Shown here in pieces: positions 33,804 through 42,486 of a stretch of 64,000 nt of DNA. A program made the translations under genes and the position numbers. How positions within the stretch are numbered: position 1 is the first letter of the stretch; each line of letters opens with the position of its first letter. The notes under the pieces were generated by a model. That model did not search any database and was not told where the DNA came from. It saw only the letters and a program-made list of their open reading frames with translations. The DNA comes from Bacteroidia bacterium. Its GTDB lineage: Bacteria; Bacteroidota; Bacteroidia; B-17B0; Aurantibacillaceae. Where the stretch lies: assembly GCA_016787705.1 (NCBI GenBank), contig JAEUTP010000014.1:356352-420351 (forward strand), written 5' to 3'.

Positions 33804-35501
33804 ATGGAAAATAATAAAAGAAGAGATTTTATAAAATCAATTGGTGTATTGGGTCTTGGAGCTGCAATTAGCTCTCCGCTATCAGCAGTGGAAAATCTAA
33901 CAAATACCTTAGAAGGCGAAAGTTTAAATAATCTCGCTTCAGATAAAAAAACAGTAATAAGTATTCTACAAACAACGGATGTGCATTGTCAAATACATCC
34001 ACATGATGAACTATTTTGGGAAAACGAAAAAATTGTTTTTAGAAAAGCGGGTGGATATGCTTACTTAGCAAGTATGCTGGATGGTTTAAAAAAGAAAAAT
34101 CCAAATACCTTTACCATTGATACAGGTGATATGTTTCAAGGAAGCGAACTGAGCGTAAAAACAACAGGGGATGCCTTTGTTCCAATACTAAATGCTTTAA
34201 ATTACGATTTGTACCTACCGGGTAATTGGGAAGTTATTTATGGAAAGAAAAAAATGCAAAATTTACTTGGTTCATTAAATGGCCCTAAAGTATGTGCAAA
34301 TATGTATCACGATTTAGGTGCTGGAAAAAAGGGAGAGTTAATATTCCCTCCCTATTATATTTGGAAAGTTGCAGGCGTAAAAATTGGTTTTTTAGGATAT
34401 ACAGATCCCTTAGTACCTATTCGCCAAAGCCCAAATTACAGCAAGGGCATACTTTATACCAAACCCGAGGAAAATTTAGCACACTATATTGATGTTTTAA
34501 AAAATCAAGAGCAATGTGCTTTTATTATAATGGTTGCACATCTCGGTTTATCACAACAAATTGCATTAGCAAATATGCCTGAAAGTGAGGGATTAAATTA
34601 TATTTTGGGTGGCGATACGCACGAAAGGGTTCGAAAGCCTATCGTATGTAAATATGCTAAAGTAGTTGAGCCTGGAGCATTTGGATCATTTGTAGGTAAA
34701 TTAGATTTAACCATCGAGAATGGTAAAGTAACATCTGACTCCTATGAATTATTAGAAGTTGCGCAAACTAAATTGGTTCCAAATAAAAACATTGAAAAAA
34801 TATTAAATGACACTGAAATTCCTTATAAAGCTGATATTCACGAAGTGGTAGGTTATAGCACTATTCCACTATATCGTTATTTTGTAGTTGAAAATCCAAT
34901 TGATACCATGATTTTAAACGCATTAAATTGGAAGTTTCCGGAAATTGACATTTGTCTATCTAATGGATTTCGTTTTTGCCAACCTTTGGCAACACCCGAT
35001 CAAACTGGGAATATCCCAATTACACACGCTTATATTTTTGATATGTTGCCCGTTGATAGTACCGTAAGAACAGCAAAAGCTAGTGGTAAACAATTAAAAG
35101 AGTGGTTAGAAAAAGAGCTCAATAACGTATTTGCAAAAGATGCCTCCAAACGGTTAGGTGGTTGGGTTATTAAGTTTAAAGGTATGGAAGTAAGCTTTAA
35201 TGCTTTTGCCGAAATGGGTAAAAGAGTACAAAGTATTACAGTTAAAGGTAAAGAACTTGAAGTAGACAAAGTTTACAGTATTTTAGCGTGCCAACGAGAT
35301 GGAGATCCTGATGATATGCTTTGCCGATTAAAAGGTGTTATTGCTGCCGAAAATACAACATCAACCTTACACAAAGTAATGATAGGTTATTTAAAAGAAA
35401 ATTCGCCAGTAACTCCAAAACCACCTATGAATGCAAAAATATTAGATGCGCCACAAACTTTGTTATCTCAGGTTACTGGGGTTGATTACCAATTTAGATA
35501 A
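33804..35501 (+). CDS. SoxB-like metallophosphoesterase/5'-nucleotidase family hydrolase
   Basis: A periplasmic dinuclear-metal hydrolase, 565 residues. The N-terminus is a Tat-type signal (RRDFIKSIGVLGLGAA), so it would be exported folded. Metal-site motifs are TDVHCQIHPHD (near 57), DTGDMFQGSE (near 112), GNWEVIYG (near 139), VAHLGLS (near 247) and GGDTHERV (near 268). GNWE rather than GNHE is the pattern of SoxB thiosulfohydrolases. However, no SoxYZ or SoxXA gene is nearby, and the usual GH(S/T)H histidine pair is GDTH here. Thiosulfate- or nucleotide-type hydrolysis are both possible. It is in an operon with an MFS transporter and a rhodanese-thioredoxin fusion. Confidence 0.75.
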   Translation: MENNKRRDFIKSIGVLGLGAAISSPLSAVENLTNTLEGESLNNLASDKKTVISILQTTDVHCQIHPHDELFWENEKIVFRKAGGYAYLASMLDGLKKKNPNTFTIDTGDMFQGSELSVKTTGDAFVPILNALNYDLYLPGNWEVIYGKKKMQNLLGSLNGPKVCANMYHDLGAGKKGELIFPPYYIWKVAGVKIGFLGYTDPLVPIRQSPNYSKGILYTKPEENLAHYIDVLKNQEQCAFIIMVAHLGLSQQIALANMPESEGLNYILGGDTHERVRKPIVCKYAKVVEPGAFGSFVGKLDLTIENGKVTSDSYELLEVAQTKLVPNKNIEKILNDTEIPYKADIHEVVGYSTIPLYRYFVVENPIDTMILNALNWKFPEIDICLSNGFRFCQPLATPDQTGNIPITHAYIFDMLPVDSTVRTAKASGKQLKEWLEKELNNVFAKDASKRLGGWVIKFKGMEVSFNAFAEMGKRVQSITVKGKELEVDKVYSILACQRDGDPDDMLCRLKGVIAAENTTSTLHKVMIGYLKENSPVTPKPPMNAKILDAPQTLLSQVTGVDYQFR

Positions 35502-35551
35502 TTAAAGACTCTTAAAAAGTAAATTATAATTAACTTTACTTATTTAATAAA

Positions 35552-36775
35552 ATGAAAGCAAATCAAGGCCTAAAAAATAACATAGTTCAGTTTACACTGC
35601 TTGTATTTCTCAATTTTTTAGTTGGAGCGGTTGTGGGTATTGAACGATCCTCTTTCTTTAATTTTGCCGAAACAAAATTTCATATTCAGGAAGGTAGTTT
35701 TTTAGTTTCTTTTTTGATAGCTTTTGGATTAAGTAAAGCAATTGCAAATTTATTTACCTCAAAAATTCTTAACTATAAATCCAAAAAGTGGTTATTAATT
35801 TTCGGTTGGCTTATTGCTATTCCGGGAGTATTATTGCTCCTGTTTGCAAATGCTTGGTGGCATGTTATTTTGGCAAATATTTTTATTGGATTAAACCAAG
35901 GCTTTTGTTGGAGTAGTAATGTTCTATTAAAAATAGATTTGGTTGGTAATAAGCAGCGCGGATTGGCAATGGGGTTTAATGAGTTTAGCGGCTACTTGGC
36001 AGTTGGGACTTTAAGCTTTATAAGTGGCTACATTATTCTGAATTTCAATTACGACATACTGTTTTACACCTTACTAATCATTGTATTAAGTGGATTAATT
36101 TTGAGTATTTTTTTTGTGAAGGACACGAAACACTTTCTTAAACAAGAGTCGATGATGAGTAGTGAACCTAAAATAAAATCACTATTTAAGCAATTAACAA
36201 TTAAGCATCCGCAACTCTCGCCAATAACTATTAATGGATTTACAAATAATTTAATTGATGGTGCTTACTGGCTAATGCTACCAATAATTTTAGTTAAGCA
36301 AAATTATTCCATCGAAAAAATAGGATTGCTTGTTAGCGTTTATCCTATAGTATGGGCTGTTTCACAATTATTTACTGGCAAACTTGGCGATACGTTTTGT
36401 CGTAAGCAATTAATAACTATAGGAATGGTGTTACAAATACTAGGTTTGGTTTTTACTGCATATTCAACAATAAATGCTATTCTGTTAGGTTCGGTATTTA
36501 TAGGTATCGGTACGGCATTAGTTTACCCAAATTTTTTAACGGAAGTATCTGCTGTTCTGCACCCTAATCAAAGAGCCCAAGGATTGTCTTACTTCAGATT
36601 TTGGAGAGATTTGGGTTATGTTGGAGGAGCAGTAATTATAAGCCTACTATTGCCAGTACTATCGCCAACAGCAATTCTAATAATGATAGCTTTTTTAACC
36701 TCAGCTACAACGCTTTATGCAGAAGTAAAAATGTGTTGCATTTTAAAATATTTTTGGCGAACAAAAATGTGTTAA
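35552..36775 (+). CDS. Major facilitator superfamily transporter
   Basis: A 407-residue inner-membrane protein with about 12 helices in two halves. The loop after TM2 has the motif-like TSKILNYKSKKW, and that between TM8 and TM9 has GKLGDTFCRKQLIT, a typical MFS A-type motif (G-x3-D-x2-R). It begins 50 bp after the SoxB-like stop. The substrate is unknown, and transport of a product of that enzyme is a reasonable guess from position only. The C-terminus is Cys-rich (CCILKYFWRTKMC), which is unusual. Confidence 0.8.
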   Translation: MKANQGLKNNIVQFTLLVFLNFLVGAVVGIERSSFFNFAETKFHIQEGSFLVSFLIAFGLSKAIANLFTSKILNYKSKKWLLIFGWLIAIPGVLLLLFANAWWHVILANIFIGLNQGFCWSSNVLLKIDLVGNKQRGLAMGFNEFSGYLAVGTLSFISGYIILNFNYDILFYTLLIIVLSGLILSIFFVKDTKHFLKQESMMSSEPKIKSLFKQLTIKHPQLSPITINGFTNNLIDGAYWLMLPIILVKQNYSIEKIGLLVSVYPIVWAVSQLFTGKLGDTFCRKQLITIGMVLQILGLVFTAYSTINAILLGSVFIGIGTALVYPNFLTEVSAVLHPNQRAQGLSYFRFWRDLGYVGGAVIISLLLPVLSPTAILIMIAFLTSATTLYAEVKMCCILKYFWRTKMC

Positions 36776-36806
36776 CAATATATTAATCATAAATAAAAAA
36801 AGAAAC

Positions 36807-37508
36807 ATGAAAACAATTCTTAACTCGTTCAAGATAACATTTATTACAATACAATTTATAAGTATAGTTTCGTGTAACTCTAATGCACAAACATCTACAA
36901 TAGCTGTTGATGAATTTGAAAAAGGCATTACAAAAATCGATATTCAATTACTTGATGTAAGAACAGCTGAAGAATATAATTCAGGGCATTTACAAAATGC
37001 TCTGCAAGCAAACTGGAATAACGAAACAGAGTTTCAGAATCGTGTAAAATCATTAGATAAAACTAAGCCTATTTACATTTACTGTTTAAGTGGTGGCAGA
37101 AGTGCTAATGCGATGCAATGGCTCTATTCTAATGGCTTTTCTAAAGTGTATAATATGAAAGGCGGAATTAACGCATGGAAACAAGCTGATAAAAAGTTGC
37201 AAGGAGCTGTTGAAACAAAACAAATATCTATGCAGGACTATTTAAAACTAATTCCTGCCGATAAAACAGTATTAGTGGATATTGGCGCAGAATGGTGTCC
37301 GCCATGTAAAAAAATGAACCACATTATAGAGCAACTTGAGAAAGAAAAATACGCTGTAATCAAAATAGATGGTGGTACTCAAACCGAATTATGTAAAGCG
37401 TTAAAAATTGATACTTTCCCTGTATTTATAATATATAAAAATGGTGTTGAAGTAAATCGTAAAGAAGGTGTTTTATCCTTGGAGGAATTAAAAATGCTCT
37501 TAAAATAA
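36807..37508 (+). CDS. Lipoprotein rhodanese-thioredoxin fusion
   Basis: A two-domain periplasmic sulfur-redox protein. A lipobox gives C23 (IVSCNSNAQ). The rhodanese domain (about 30-130) has the loop YCLSGGRSA with C93. The thioredoxin domain (about 135-233) has AEWCPPCKKM with C164 and C167 and cis-proline in IDTFPVF. Fusing them suggests that the thioredoxin reduces the rhodanese persulfide, releasing sulfide or protecting the site. It is 31 bp after the MFS gene in the same operon. Length and both active sites are intact. Confidence 0.9.
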   Translation: MKTILNSFKITFITIQFISIVSCNSNAQTSTIAVDEFEKGITKIDIQLLDVRTAEEYNSGHLQNALQANWNNETEFQNRVKSLDKTKPIYIYCLSGGRSANAMQWLYSNGFSKVYNMKGGINAWKQADKKLQGAVETKQISMQDYLKLIPADKTVLVDIGAEWCPPCKKMNHIIEQLEKEKYAVIKIDGGTQTELCKALKIDTFPVFIIYKNGVEVNRKEGVLSLEELKMLLK

Positions 37509-37596
37509 ATAATGAAATACCTTTGTTTACTCGGCACAAGCACAAATGATTAAACTGAGCATACCCGATGGCTATTAAGAAACAATAATAACTACT

Positions 37597-38310
37597 ATGA
37601 AATATACTTATCCAATTTTAAAAAAAGCAATATTACTTTTTGTTTTGTCCTTGTCATTTATAAACTATTCCATTTCACAATCTGTAACTGTGGTTGGTGC
37701 AATGAAAAACGTTATGTGGAAAGGGCAGTTACAAGCAACTATAAATATTGATACCATTATCAAAAAACAGAATTTATGTGGTTTAGGGCCAGTTGAATAT
37801 TTGCGAGGCGAAGTTATGATAATAGATGGCAAGTGCTATAAATCTGAAGTGATAAATGATAGCATAAAAGTTTCGGAAACCTATAATTTAAAAGCTCCAT
37901 TTTTTGGTTACACCAACGTTGAGAAATGGGAAGAAGTTGAATCATTGCCAATAATAATTACACTAGAGCAATTAGAAAAATTCATTAATAAAAGTAGCAA
38001 AAAACACAAGCGTCCTTTTTTCTTTAAAATACTAGCAATTGTTGATACTGCGAATATTCATGTAATGGATTTACCATTGGGCACTGTGGTTACTTCGCCA
38101 GATATAGCCCACGCTTCGGGGCAAAAAAAGTTTATAATAACTAATAAGGAAGTTGAAATTATAGGGTTTTTCTCTACCGAACATAAATCTATACTTACAC
38201 ATCATGACACTTTCATGCACTTACATCTTATCACAAAAGATAAAAACCAAATGGGTCATTTAGACAGTGTGTTTTTTAAAAATGCTACTATTAAATTATA
38301 TTTTCAGTAA
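37597..38310 (+). CDS. Acetolactate decarboxylase-like protein, exported
   Basis: A 237-residue protein with a signal peptide (LLFVLSLSFINYSISQ) and features of the acetolactate decarboxylase family (COG3527): GLGPVEYLRGEVMIIDGK near 63, and the C-terminal THHDTFMHLHLI and MGHLDSV segments, whose histidines are the expected zinc ligands. Secreted homologues exist in Bacteroidota. Its presence in a sulfur operon is unexplained. It may be a hitchhiker or a repurposed fold. It begins 88 bp after the rhodanese-thioredoxin stop, the largest gap in the operon, so it may have its own promoter. Confidence 0.75.
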   Translation: MKYTYPILKKAILLFVLSLSFINYSISQSVTVVGAMKNVMWKGQLQATINIDTIIKKQNLCGLGPVEYLRGEVMIIDGKCYKSEVINDSIKVSETYNLKAPFFGYTNVEKWEEVESLPIIITLEQLEKFINKSSKKHKRPFFFKILAIVDTANIHVMDLPLGTVVTSPDIAHASGQKKFIITNKEVEIIGFFSTEHKSILTHHDTFMHLHLITKDKNQMGHLDSVFFKNATIKLYFQ

Positions 38311-38316
38311 TAAATA

Positions 38317-38628
38317 ATGAACAATCTTGATGAAAAAATAAATAAAGATTTAATACTAAGAGAAAAACTTGCTCTTCAACGTACAGAACTCGCCAATCAC
38401 TCCACGCTTTTGGCTTTTGTAAGAACAGCACTTTATTTTCTAGTAGCAGGATTAAGTTTGCGAAGTTTATTAAATCTCAAAAATAGTTTGATGATAGAGG
38501 TGTCATTTTTTATAATTTCATCTGCTATTTTGATTATAGGAATAGTTAATTATTTAAAACAGCTTAAGAAAATAAAAACTAGCGAAAAACATATTGGAGA
38601 CTACAGATTAGAATATTTAAATAAATAA
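38317..38628 (+). CDS. DUF202 membrane protein (YidH-like)
   Basis: 103 residues with two membrane helices (LLAFVRTALYFLVAGLSL and FFIISSAILIIGIVNYL) and the family opening LREKLALQRTELANHSTLLAF, in which the ERT-like motif before TM1 is conserved. Function is unknown in the family. It is packed 6 bp after the acetolactate-type gene and 1 bp before the methyltransferase gene, in the same operon. Confidence 0.85.
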   Translation: MNNLDEKINKDLILREKLALQRTELANHSTLLAFVRTALYFLVAGLSLRSLLNLKNSLMIEVSFFIISSAILIIGIVNYLKQLKKIKTSEKHIGDYRLEYLNK

Positions 38629-38629
38629 A

Positions 38630-39223
38630 ATGAATTCAGAGTTTTGGAATGATAGATACAGCAGCTCAGATTACGCATACGGTATAGAACCGAACGATTT
38701 TTTAAAGAAACAAAATTTTAAACCAAAGGGCAATATTTTATGTTTGGCTGAAGGTGAAGGCAGAAACGCAGTATTTCTTGCTAGACAAGGCTACAAGGTT
38801 ACAGCCATTGATTACTCATTAAAGGGGCTACAAAAAACACAACAACTTGCTAAAATTTTTAAAGTTTCAATAGATACTATTTGTGCAGATATAGGAACTT
38901 ATGATTTTGATGAGAATCAATGGGACGGTATAGTTTGCATATTTGGTCATTTTCCGCCATCACTGAGAAATAAAGTACATTCAAAAATTTATTCCTCCTT
39001 AAAAAAAGGAGGAAAATGTGTATTAGTGGCGTATAGTAAAGAACAATTGAAATACAATACCGGTGGCCCGTTAAATGCCGACCTTTTATACTCTATAAAT
39101 GAATTAGAGGAAGATTTCTCAGATTTTAAAACAATTCTAATAGAACAAATAGAAATAAATATAAGTGAGGGAAAGTTTCATGACGGACTCTCATCAGTTA
39201 TTCAAATAATTGGCGAAAAATAA
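38630..39223 (+). CDS. Class I SAM-dependent methyltransferase (TehB/UbiE-like)
   Basis: A 197-residue cytoplasmic methyltransferase. Motif I is ILCLAEGEGRNAVFLA near residues 36-51, and motif II is YKVTAIDYSLKGLQ near 55-68, which binds SAM. The opening FWNDRYSSSDYAYGIEPNDFL is typical of the small thiol/tellurite-type methyltransferases (TehB and Tam-like). A thiol or sulfur-species methyl acceptor would fit the operon, but that is inference. It is last in the operon, 2 bp before the convergent unknown gene. Confidence 0.85.
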   Translation: MNSEFWNDRYSSSDYAYGIEPNDFLKKQNFKPKGNILCLAEGEGRNAVFLARQGYKVTAIDYSLKGLQKTQQLAKIFKVSIDTICADIGTYDFDENQWDGIVCIFGHFPPSLRNKVHSKIYSSLKKGGKCVLVAYSKEQLKYNTGGPLNADLLYSINELEEDFSDFKTILIEQIEINISEGKFHDGLSSVIQIIGEK

Positions 39224-39225
39224 AA

Positions 39226-39618
39226 TCATAACCATTTTGGATTCCTCCTATCACTAGCAGAATCCCTAATTTTTAGTTTAAAATAATTGCTCAGCTTTTG
39301 TGCGAGTTCAAACACTTCTTTTTTAAGTTTTGTTTCGTGCACAATAATCTTTTTATTTTTATTATACACTAAACTTAATTGGTAAATAGCACCTTTATCA
39401 TTATCAAAATCTTCAGGTGAGCAACCTTCGCATTTAATATAAAGTGTTTTAAAAAGTAATATGTAATCTAATTTTGGTAGCAATTTCCATGTTCCTGAAG
39501 GAATACCGAATGTACGTTCATAAAGTTTATATAGTCTTTTCTCTAAGTTTATCATTGTTCCCATTCTAATAAAAAAATTAGAACTTGCTCTTTTCCCAAT
39601 TATAATTTCTTCGCTCAT
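39226..39618 (-). CDS. Unknown protein with its own operator-containing promoter
   Basis: A 130-residue soluble protein with no recognised family. It has a basic N-terminus, a pair of cysteines in IKCEGCSPEDF near 72-76, and a helical C-terminal half. The minus-strand promoter has TACCTTTA (39645-39638), with the operator at 39668-39681 exactly 22 nt upstream. It is thus a member of the same regulon although it points away from dsrE. Confidence 0.65.
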   Translation of the reverse strand: MSEEIIIGKRASSNFFIRMGTMINLEKRLYKLYERTFGIPSGTWKLLPKLDYILLFKTLYIKCEGCSPEDFDNDKGAIYQLSLVYNKNKKIIVHETKLKKEVFELAQKLSNYFKLKIRDSASDRRNPKWL

Positions 39619-39667
39619 GTTGATATTATTTGATGTTTAAAGGTAATTAAGTTGTATTCGTTTAACA

Positions 39668-39681
39668 GTAACAATTGTAAC
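39668..39681 (-). promoter_or_regulatory. GTA-N8-TAC-type operator for the minus-strand gene
   Basis: On the minus strand the site reads GTTACAATTGTTAC and ends 22 nt before TACCTTTA (39645-39638). It lies 45 bp from the divergent site that serves dsrE. Confidence 0.7.
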
Positions 39682-39726
39682 AGATTAAAGGTTCTTTTCG
39701 TCAATAAGTAATTTATACCATATTAA

Positions 39727-39740
39727 GTAACAAAAGTAAC
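39727..39740 (+). promoter_or_regulatory. GTA-N8-TAC-type operator for dsrE-ccoNO operon
   Basis: GTAACAAAAGTAAC is followed after exactly 22 nt by TAGTTTTG (39763-39770), a perfect -7 element. Confidence 0.8.
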
Positions 39741-39809
39741 ACTCTATCCGTTTTTTTCTATTTAGTTTTGTACCGTAAATCATTCATTAAACTTATTAAG
39801 GCCAAAATC

Positions 39810-40274
39810 ATGAAAACAAAATTCACAATATTAGTTATAGCTTTTGTAATGAGTGTAGGTAATACGTTTGCTCAAAAACAATCAAATTATAAATGCCCCG
39901 ATGATGCAAAAACAGAAGCAATAAAGTCTCCACACAAAATAGTGTTTCAACTAACAACAGCAGATACTTTGGCACATAAAGCGTTAATGAAACAGCTTGG
40001 CAACATTAAATTGGTAAGTCCCGATACTAAAATTGAAGTCGTTTGCCATGGGCCGGGTTTAGATATGTTATTAATAAATAAAACAACAGTGCTAAAAGGA
40101 ATACAAGCCTCAAAAGAAAAAGGGGTAGAATTTATGGCGTGCGAATTCTCTATAAAAGAAAGAAAATTAGAGAAATCAAACATTATTACTGAAGCTGGAT
40201 TTGTACCGGCAGGAATATTAGAAATTGTTTCTAAACAGGAGGATGGTTGGATGTACATTAAATCAGGATTCTAA
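39810..40274 (+). CDS. Exported DsrE-like protein
   Basis: A 154-residue protein with a signal peptide (FTILVIAFVMSVGNTFA) and a DsrE/DsrF-like fold: KIVFQLTTADTLAHKALMKQL, VVCHGPGLDMLL and GVEFMACEFSIKE, with cysteine near 106 as the likely sulfur-carrying position. DsrE-family proteins pass sulfane sulfur between partners. An upstream ATG at 39768 overlaps the -7 element, so 39810 is used. It is first in the operon that continues 36 bp later into ccoN, which links a sulfur carrier to a terminal oxidase. Confidence 0.85.
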   Translation: MKTKFTILVIAFVMSVGNTFAQKQSNYKCPDDAKTEAIKSPHKIVFQLTTADTLAHKALMKQLGNIKLVSPDTKIEVVCHGPGLDMLLINKTTVLKGIQASKEKGVEFMACEFSIKERKLEKSNIITEAGFVPAGILEIVSKQEDGWMYIKSGF

Positions 40275-40309
40275 TTAGGTAGTTCAATACAAATTTAATT
40301 TCTATTAAA

Positions 40310-42457
40310 ATGAAAAAAAATATTCACTCAAAAATTAGTTTAATATTTACTTTAGCCTTAATTACTGTTTTAAGCCCTTCCCTTTCACAAGCACAAACAG
40401 ATCATCCGGTAAGTTTTTTTCCTAACAAAACTATTGGTTTGGGTTTATGGTTAACCTTGTTAATTGCATTAGCCGTAATAGCGGTGTTGTATTTTGCTTT
40501 TAAAACAAAAAGAGACACGAAAATATATTCGAAAAAAAGCAAACAGGATAAAGTAACCAAATTAAATTGCTTTTTAAATAATTTGGAGAGTGAAGAAATT
40601 CAAGTTGTTAAAGAAAACTTAAATAACAGTAATTCAACAAAAAAACTCTTGCCTGCTATTCTTGGTTTACTGTTCTTATTACCTCACAATGTATTTTCTC
40701 AAACAGAACCTGCTAAAAGGAGTGAGTTGTTTTCACAACCCGGAGTACTAATCACATTTATACTAATTGCAATACCATTATTATTTGGCATTATTTTTAT
40801 GATTTTTAAAGTGTCACGTGCTTTAAAACATTTTTTTAATGAACAAAATAAAAAAGATGCAGAGTTGCTTGTTGATATGATAACAAAGGAAACTGACTCT
40901 CTTGATGAACAAACATTAAACACATTAAAAAAAGCAAACGATTTTGGCCTAACTAATTCGGAACTAGCAGGAACTGCAAGTGCAGTAGATGATAGAGGCT
41001 TAATAAGAAACGTAAATGACGATCATGACATTTCATTTTTTGCAGAAAAAAAGAGCGCAGCAAAACGTCCTAAAATTGATCCGCAATTAACCCGTCTTGT
41101 GTTATGGTTTTTAGGTACGGCAGTTTTTTGGTTATTATGGGGCACTTCTATGGGTGAATACTTGGGTATAAAATATGTTACACCCGATGCCGATAGTATA
41201 AGTTGGTTAAGTTTTGGCAGGTTAAGAGCAGTGCATACAAACTCCGTGTTTTGGGCATGGGCAACATTGGGGATGATGGGCTTAGGATATTATGTAGTAC
41301 CAATGGTAAGTAATGCCCCACTACATAGTTTAAAAAATGGTTGGCGGGCATTAAAGGCTGTTAATATTGCAATGGTTGTAGGTAATATTTCAGTAATGGC
41401 CGGAATTAACAATGGAGGCGGAGAATACAGAGAATTTATTTGGCCAATTATGGCACTTTGGGCTTACGGGTTAATCTTAACGCTACACAATTTTATCAAA
41501 ACAGTTGCAAAACGTACCACCAAGGAAATTTATATTTCCAATTGGTATATCATAGCATCATATATTATGATAATTATTGTAGCCACCCTTGCGTATCTTC
41601 CTTTTTTACAAACAGGCATTGGCGAAACAATTGTACAAGGTTATTACATGCATCAGGCAGTTGGTATGTGGTTTATGTTTTCAAATTTGGGCTTTTTATA
41701 TTATTTCTTACCACAACAACTCAATAAACCAATCTATTCATATAGTTTAGGTGTATTAGCTTTTTGGAGCCAAATAATATTTTATACTCTCATAGGCACT
41801 CATCACTTTATTTTTAGCGCGTTGCCTTGGTGGTTACAAACCATTGCTATTGTTGGTAGCGTTGGTCAGTTAATAGCGGTTATTTCAGGTACTACTAATT
41901 ATTTAATGACATTCAAGGGGTCATTCAGTAAAATAGGTTCTAGTTATTCGTTGCCATTCTTTTTGGTAGGTGTCATATATTATTTCACAGGATCCATGCA
42001 GGGAACAGCTGAAGCTTTTAGGGAAACTAATTTAATTTGGCACTTTACAGATTTTACAGTGGCTCACTCACATATAACCATGTATGGAATTATTACATTT
42101 TTATTATTTGCGGGAATTTATGCCATTGTACCTCGCTTAACAGGAAATGAACCTCCTAAAAAAGGTGTTGGAGCTCATTTTTGGATGGCCTTAATTGGGT
42201 TGCAGTTTTATACAATACCACTAATGATTGGAGGCACATTGCGTGGGCTTGCTTGGGCAGAAGGAAAATCGTTTATTGAAAGTGTTGTACTAATGGCTCC
42301 TTATTGGTTATGGAGAGCAATTGGAGGCTCATTAATGTGGGGTTCACACATAGTACTAGCATACAATTTTTATAAAATGGTTTCAGGTTCTAAAGTAACA
42401 AGTGTAAAAGAAAAAGCAATTGAGATCTTAAAACAAAGAACAGCAGCGAGCAAATAA
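40310..42457 (+). CDS. ccoN: Cytochrome c oxidase cbb3-type, subunit I, with N-terminal extension
   Basis: The catalytic haem-copper subunit of a cbb3 (C-type) oxidase, inner membrane. The conserved core lies in about residues 255-700. It shows RAVHTNSVFWAWATLG (low-spin haem His), GTHHFIFSALPWW (CuB His pair), TVAHSHITMYG (haem and CuB His) and GYYMHQAVGMW. At 715 residues it is about 230 longer than a usual CcoN. The extra N-terminus carries a signal-like helix, another hydrophobic helix near 45-62, two more near 115-135 and 150-170, and a hydrophilic stretch before the core. This looks like a CcoS- or CcoQ-like region fused in front, unverified. The start ATG at 40310 gives a clear first helix. 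Confidence 0.92.
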   Translation: MKKNIHSKISLIFTLALITVLSPSLSQAQTDHPVSFFPNKTIGLGLWLTLLIALAVIAVLYFAFKTKRDTKIYSKKSKQDKVTKLNCFLNNLESEEIQVVKENLNNSNSTKKLLPAILGLLFLLPHNVFSQTEPAKRSELFSQPGVLITFILIAIPLLFGIIFMIFKVSRALKHFFNEQNKKDAELLVDMITKETDSLDEQTLNTLKKANDFGLTNSELAGTASAVDDRGLIRNVNDDHDISFFAEKKSAAKRPKIDPQLTRLVLWFLGTAVFWLLWGTSMGEYLGIKYVTPDADSISWLSFGRLRAVHTNSVFWAWATLGMMGLGYYVVPMVSNAPLHSLKNGWRALKAVNIAMVVGNISVMAGINNGGGEYREFIWPIMALWAYGLILTLHNFIKTVAKRTTKEIYISNWYIIASYIMIIIVATLAYLPFLQTGIGETIVQGYYMHQAVGMWFMFSNLGFLYYFLPQQLNKPIYSYSLGVLAFWSQIIFYTLIGTHHFIFSALPWWLQTIAIVGSVGQLIAVISGTTNYLMTFKGSFSKIGSSYSLPFFLVGVIYYFTGSMQGTAEAFRETNLIWHFTDFTVAHSHITMYGIITFLLFAGIYAIVPRLTGNEPPKKGVGAHFWMALIGLQFYTIPLMIGGTLRGLAWAEGKSFIESVVLMAPYWLWRAIGGSLMWGSHIVLAYNFYKMVSGSKVTSVKEKAIEILKQRTAASK

Positions 42458-42486
42458 TAAAAAACTCTTTTTAATACTATTCAGTT

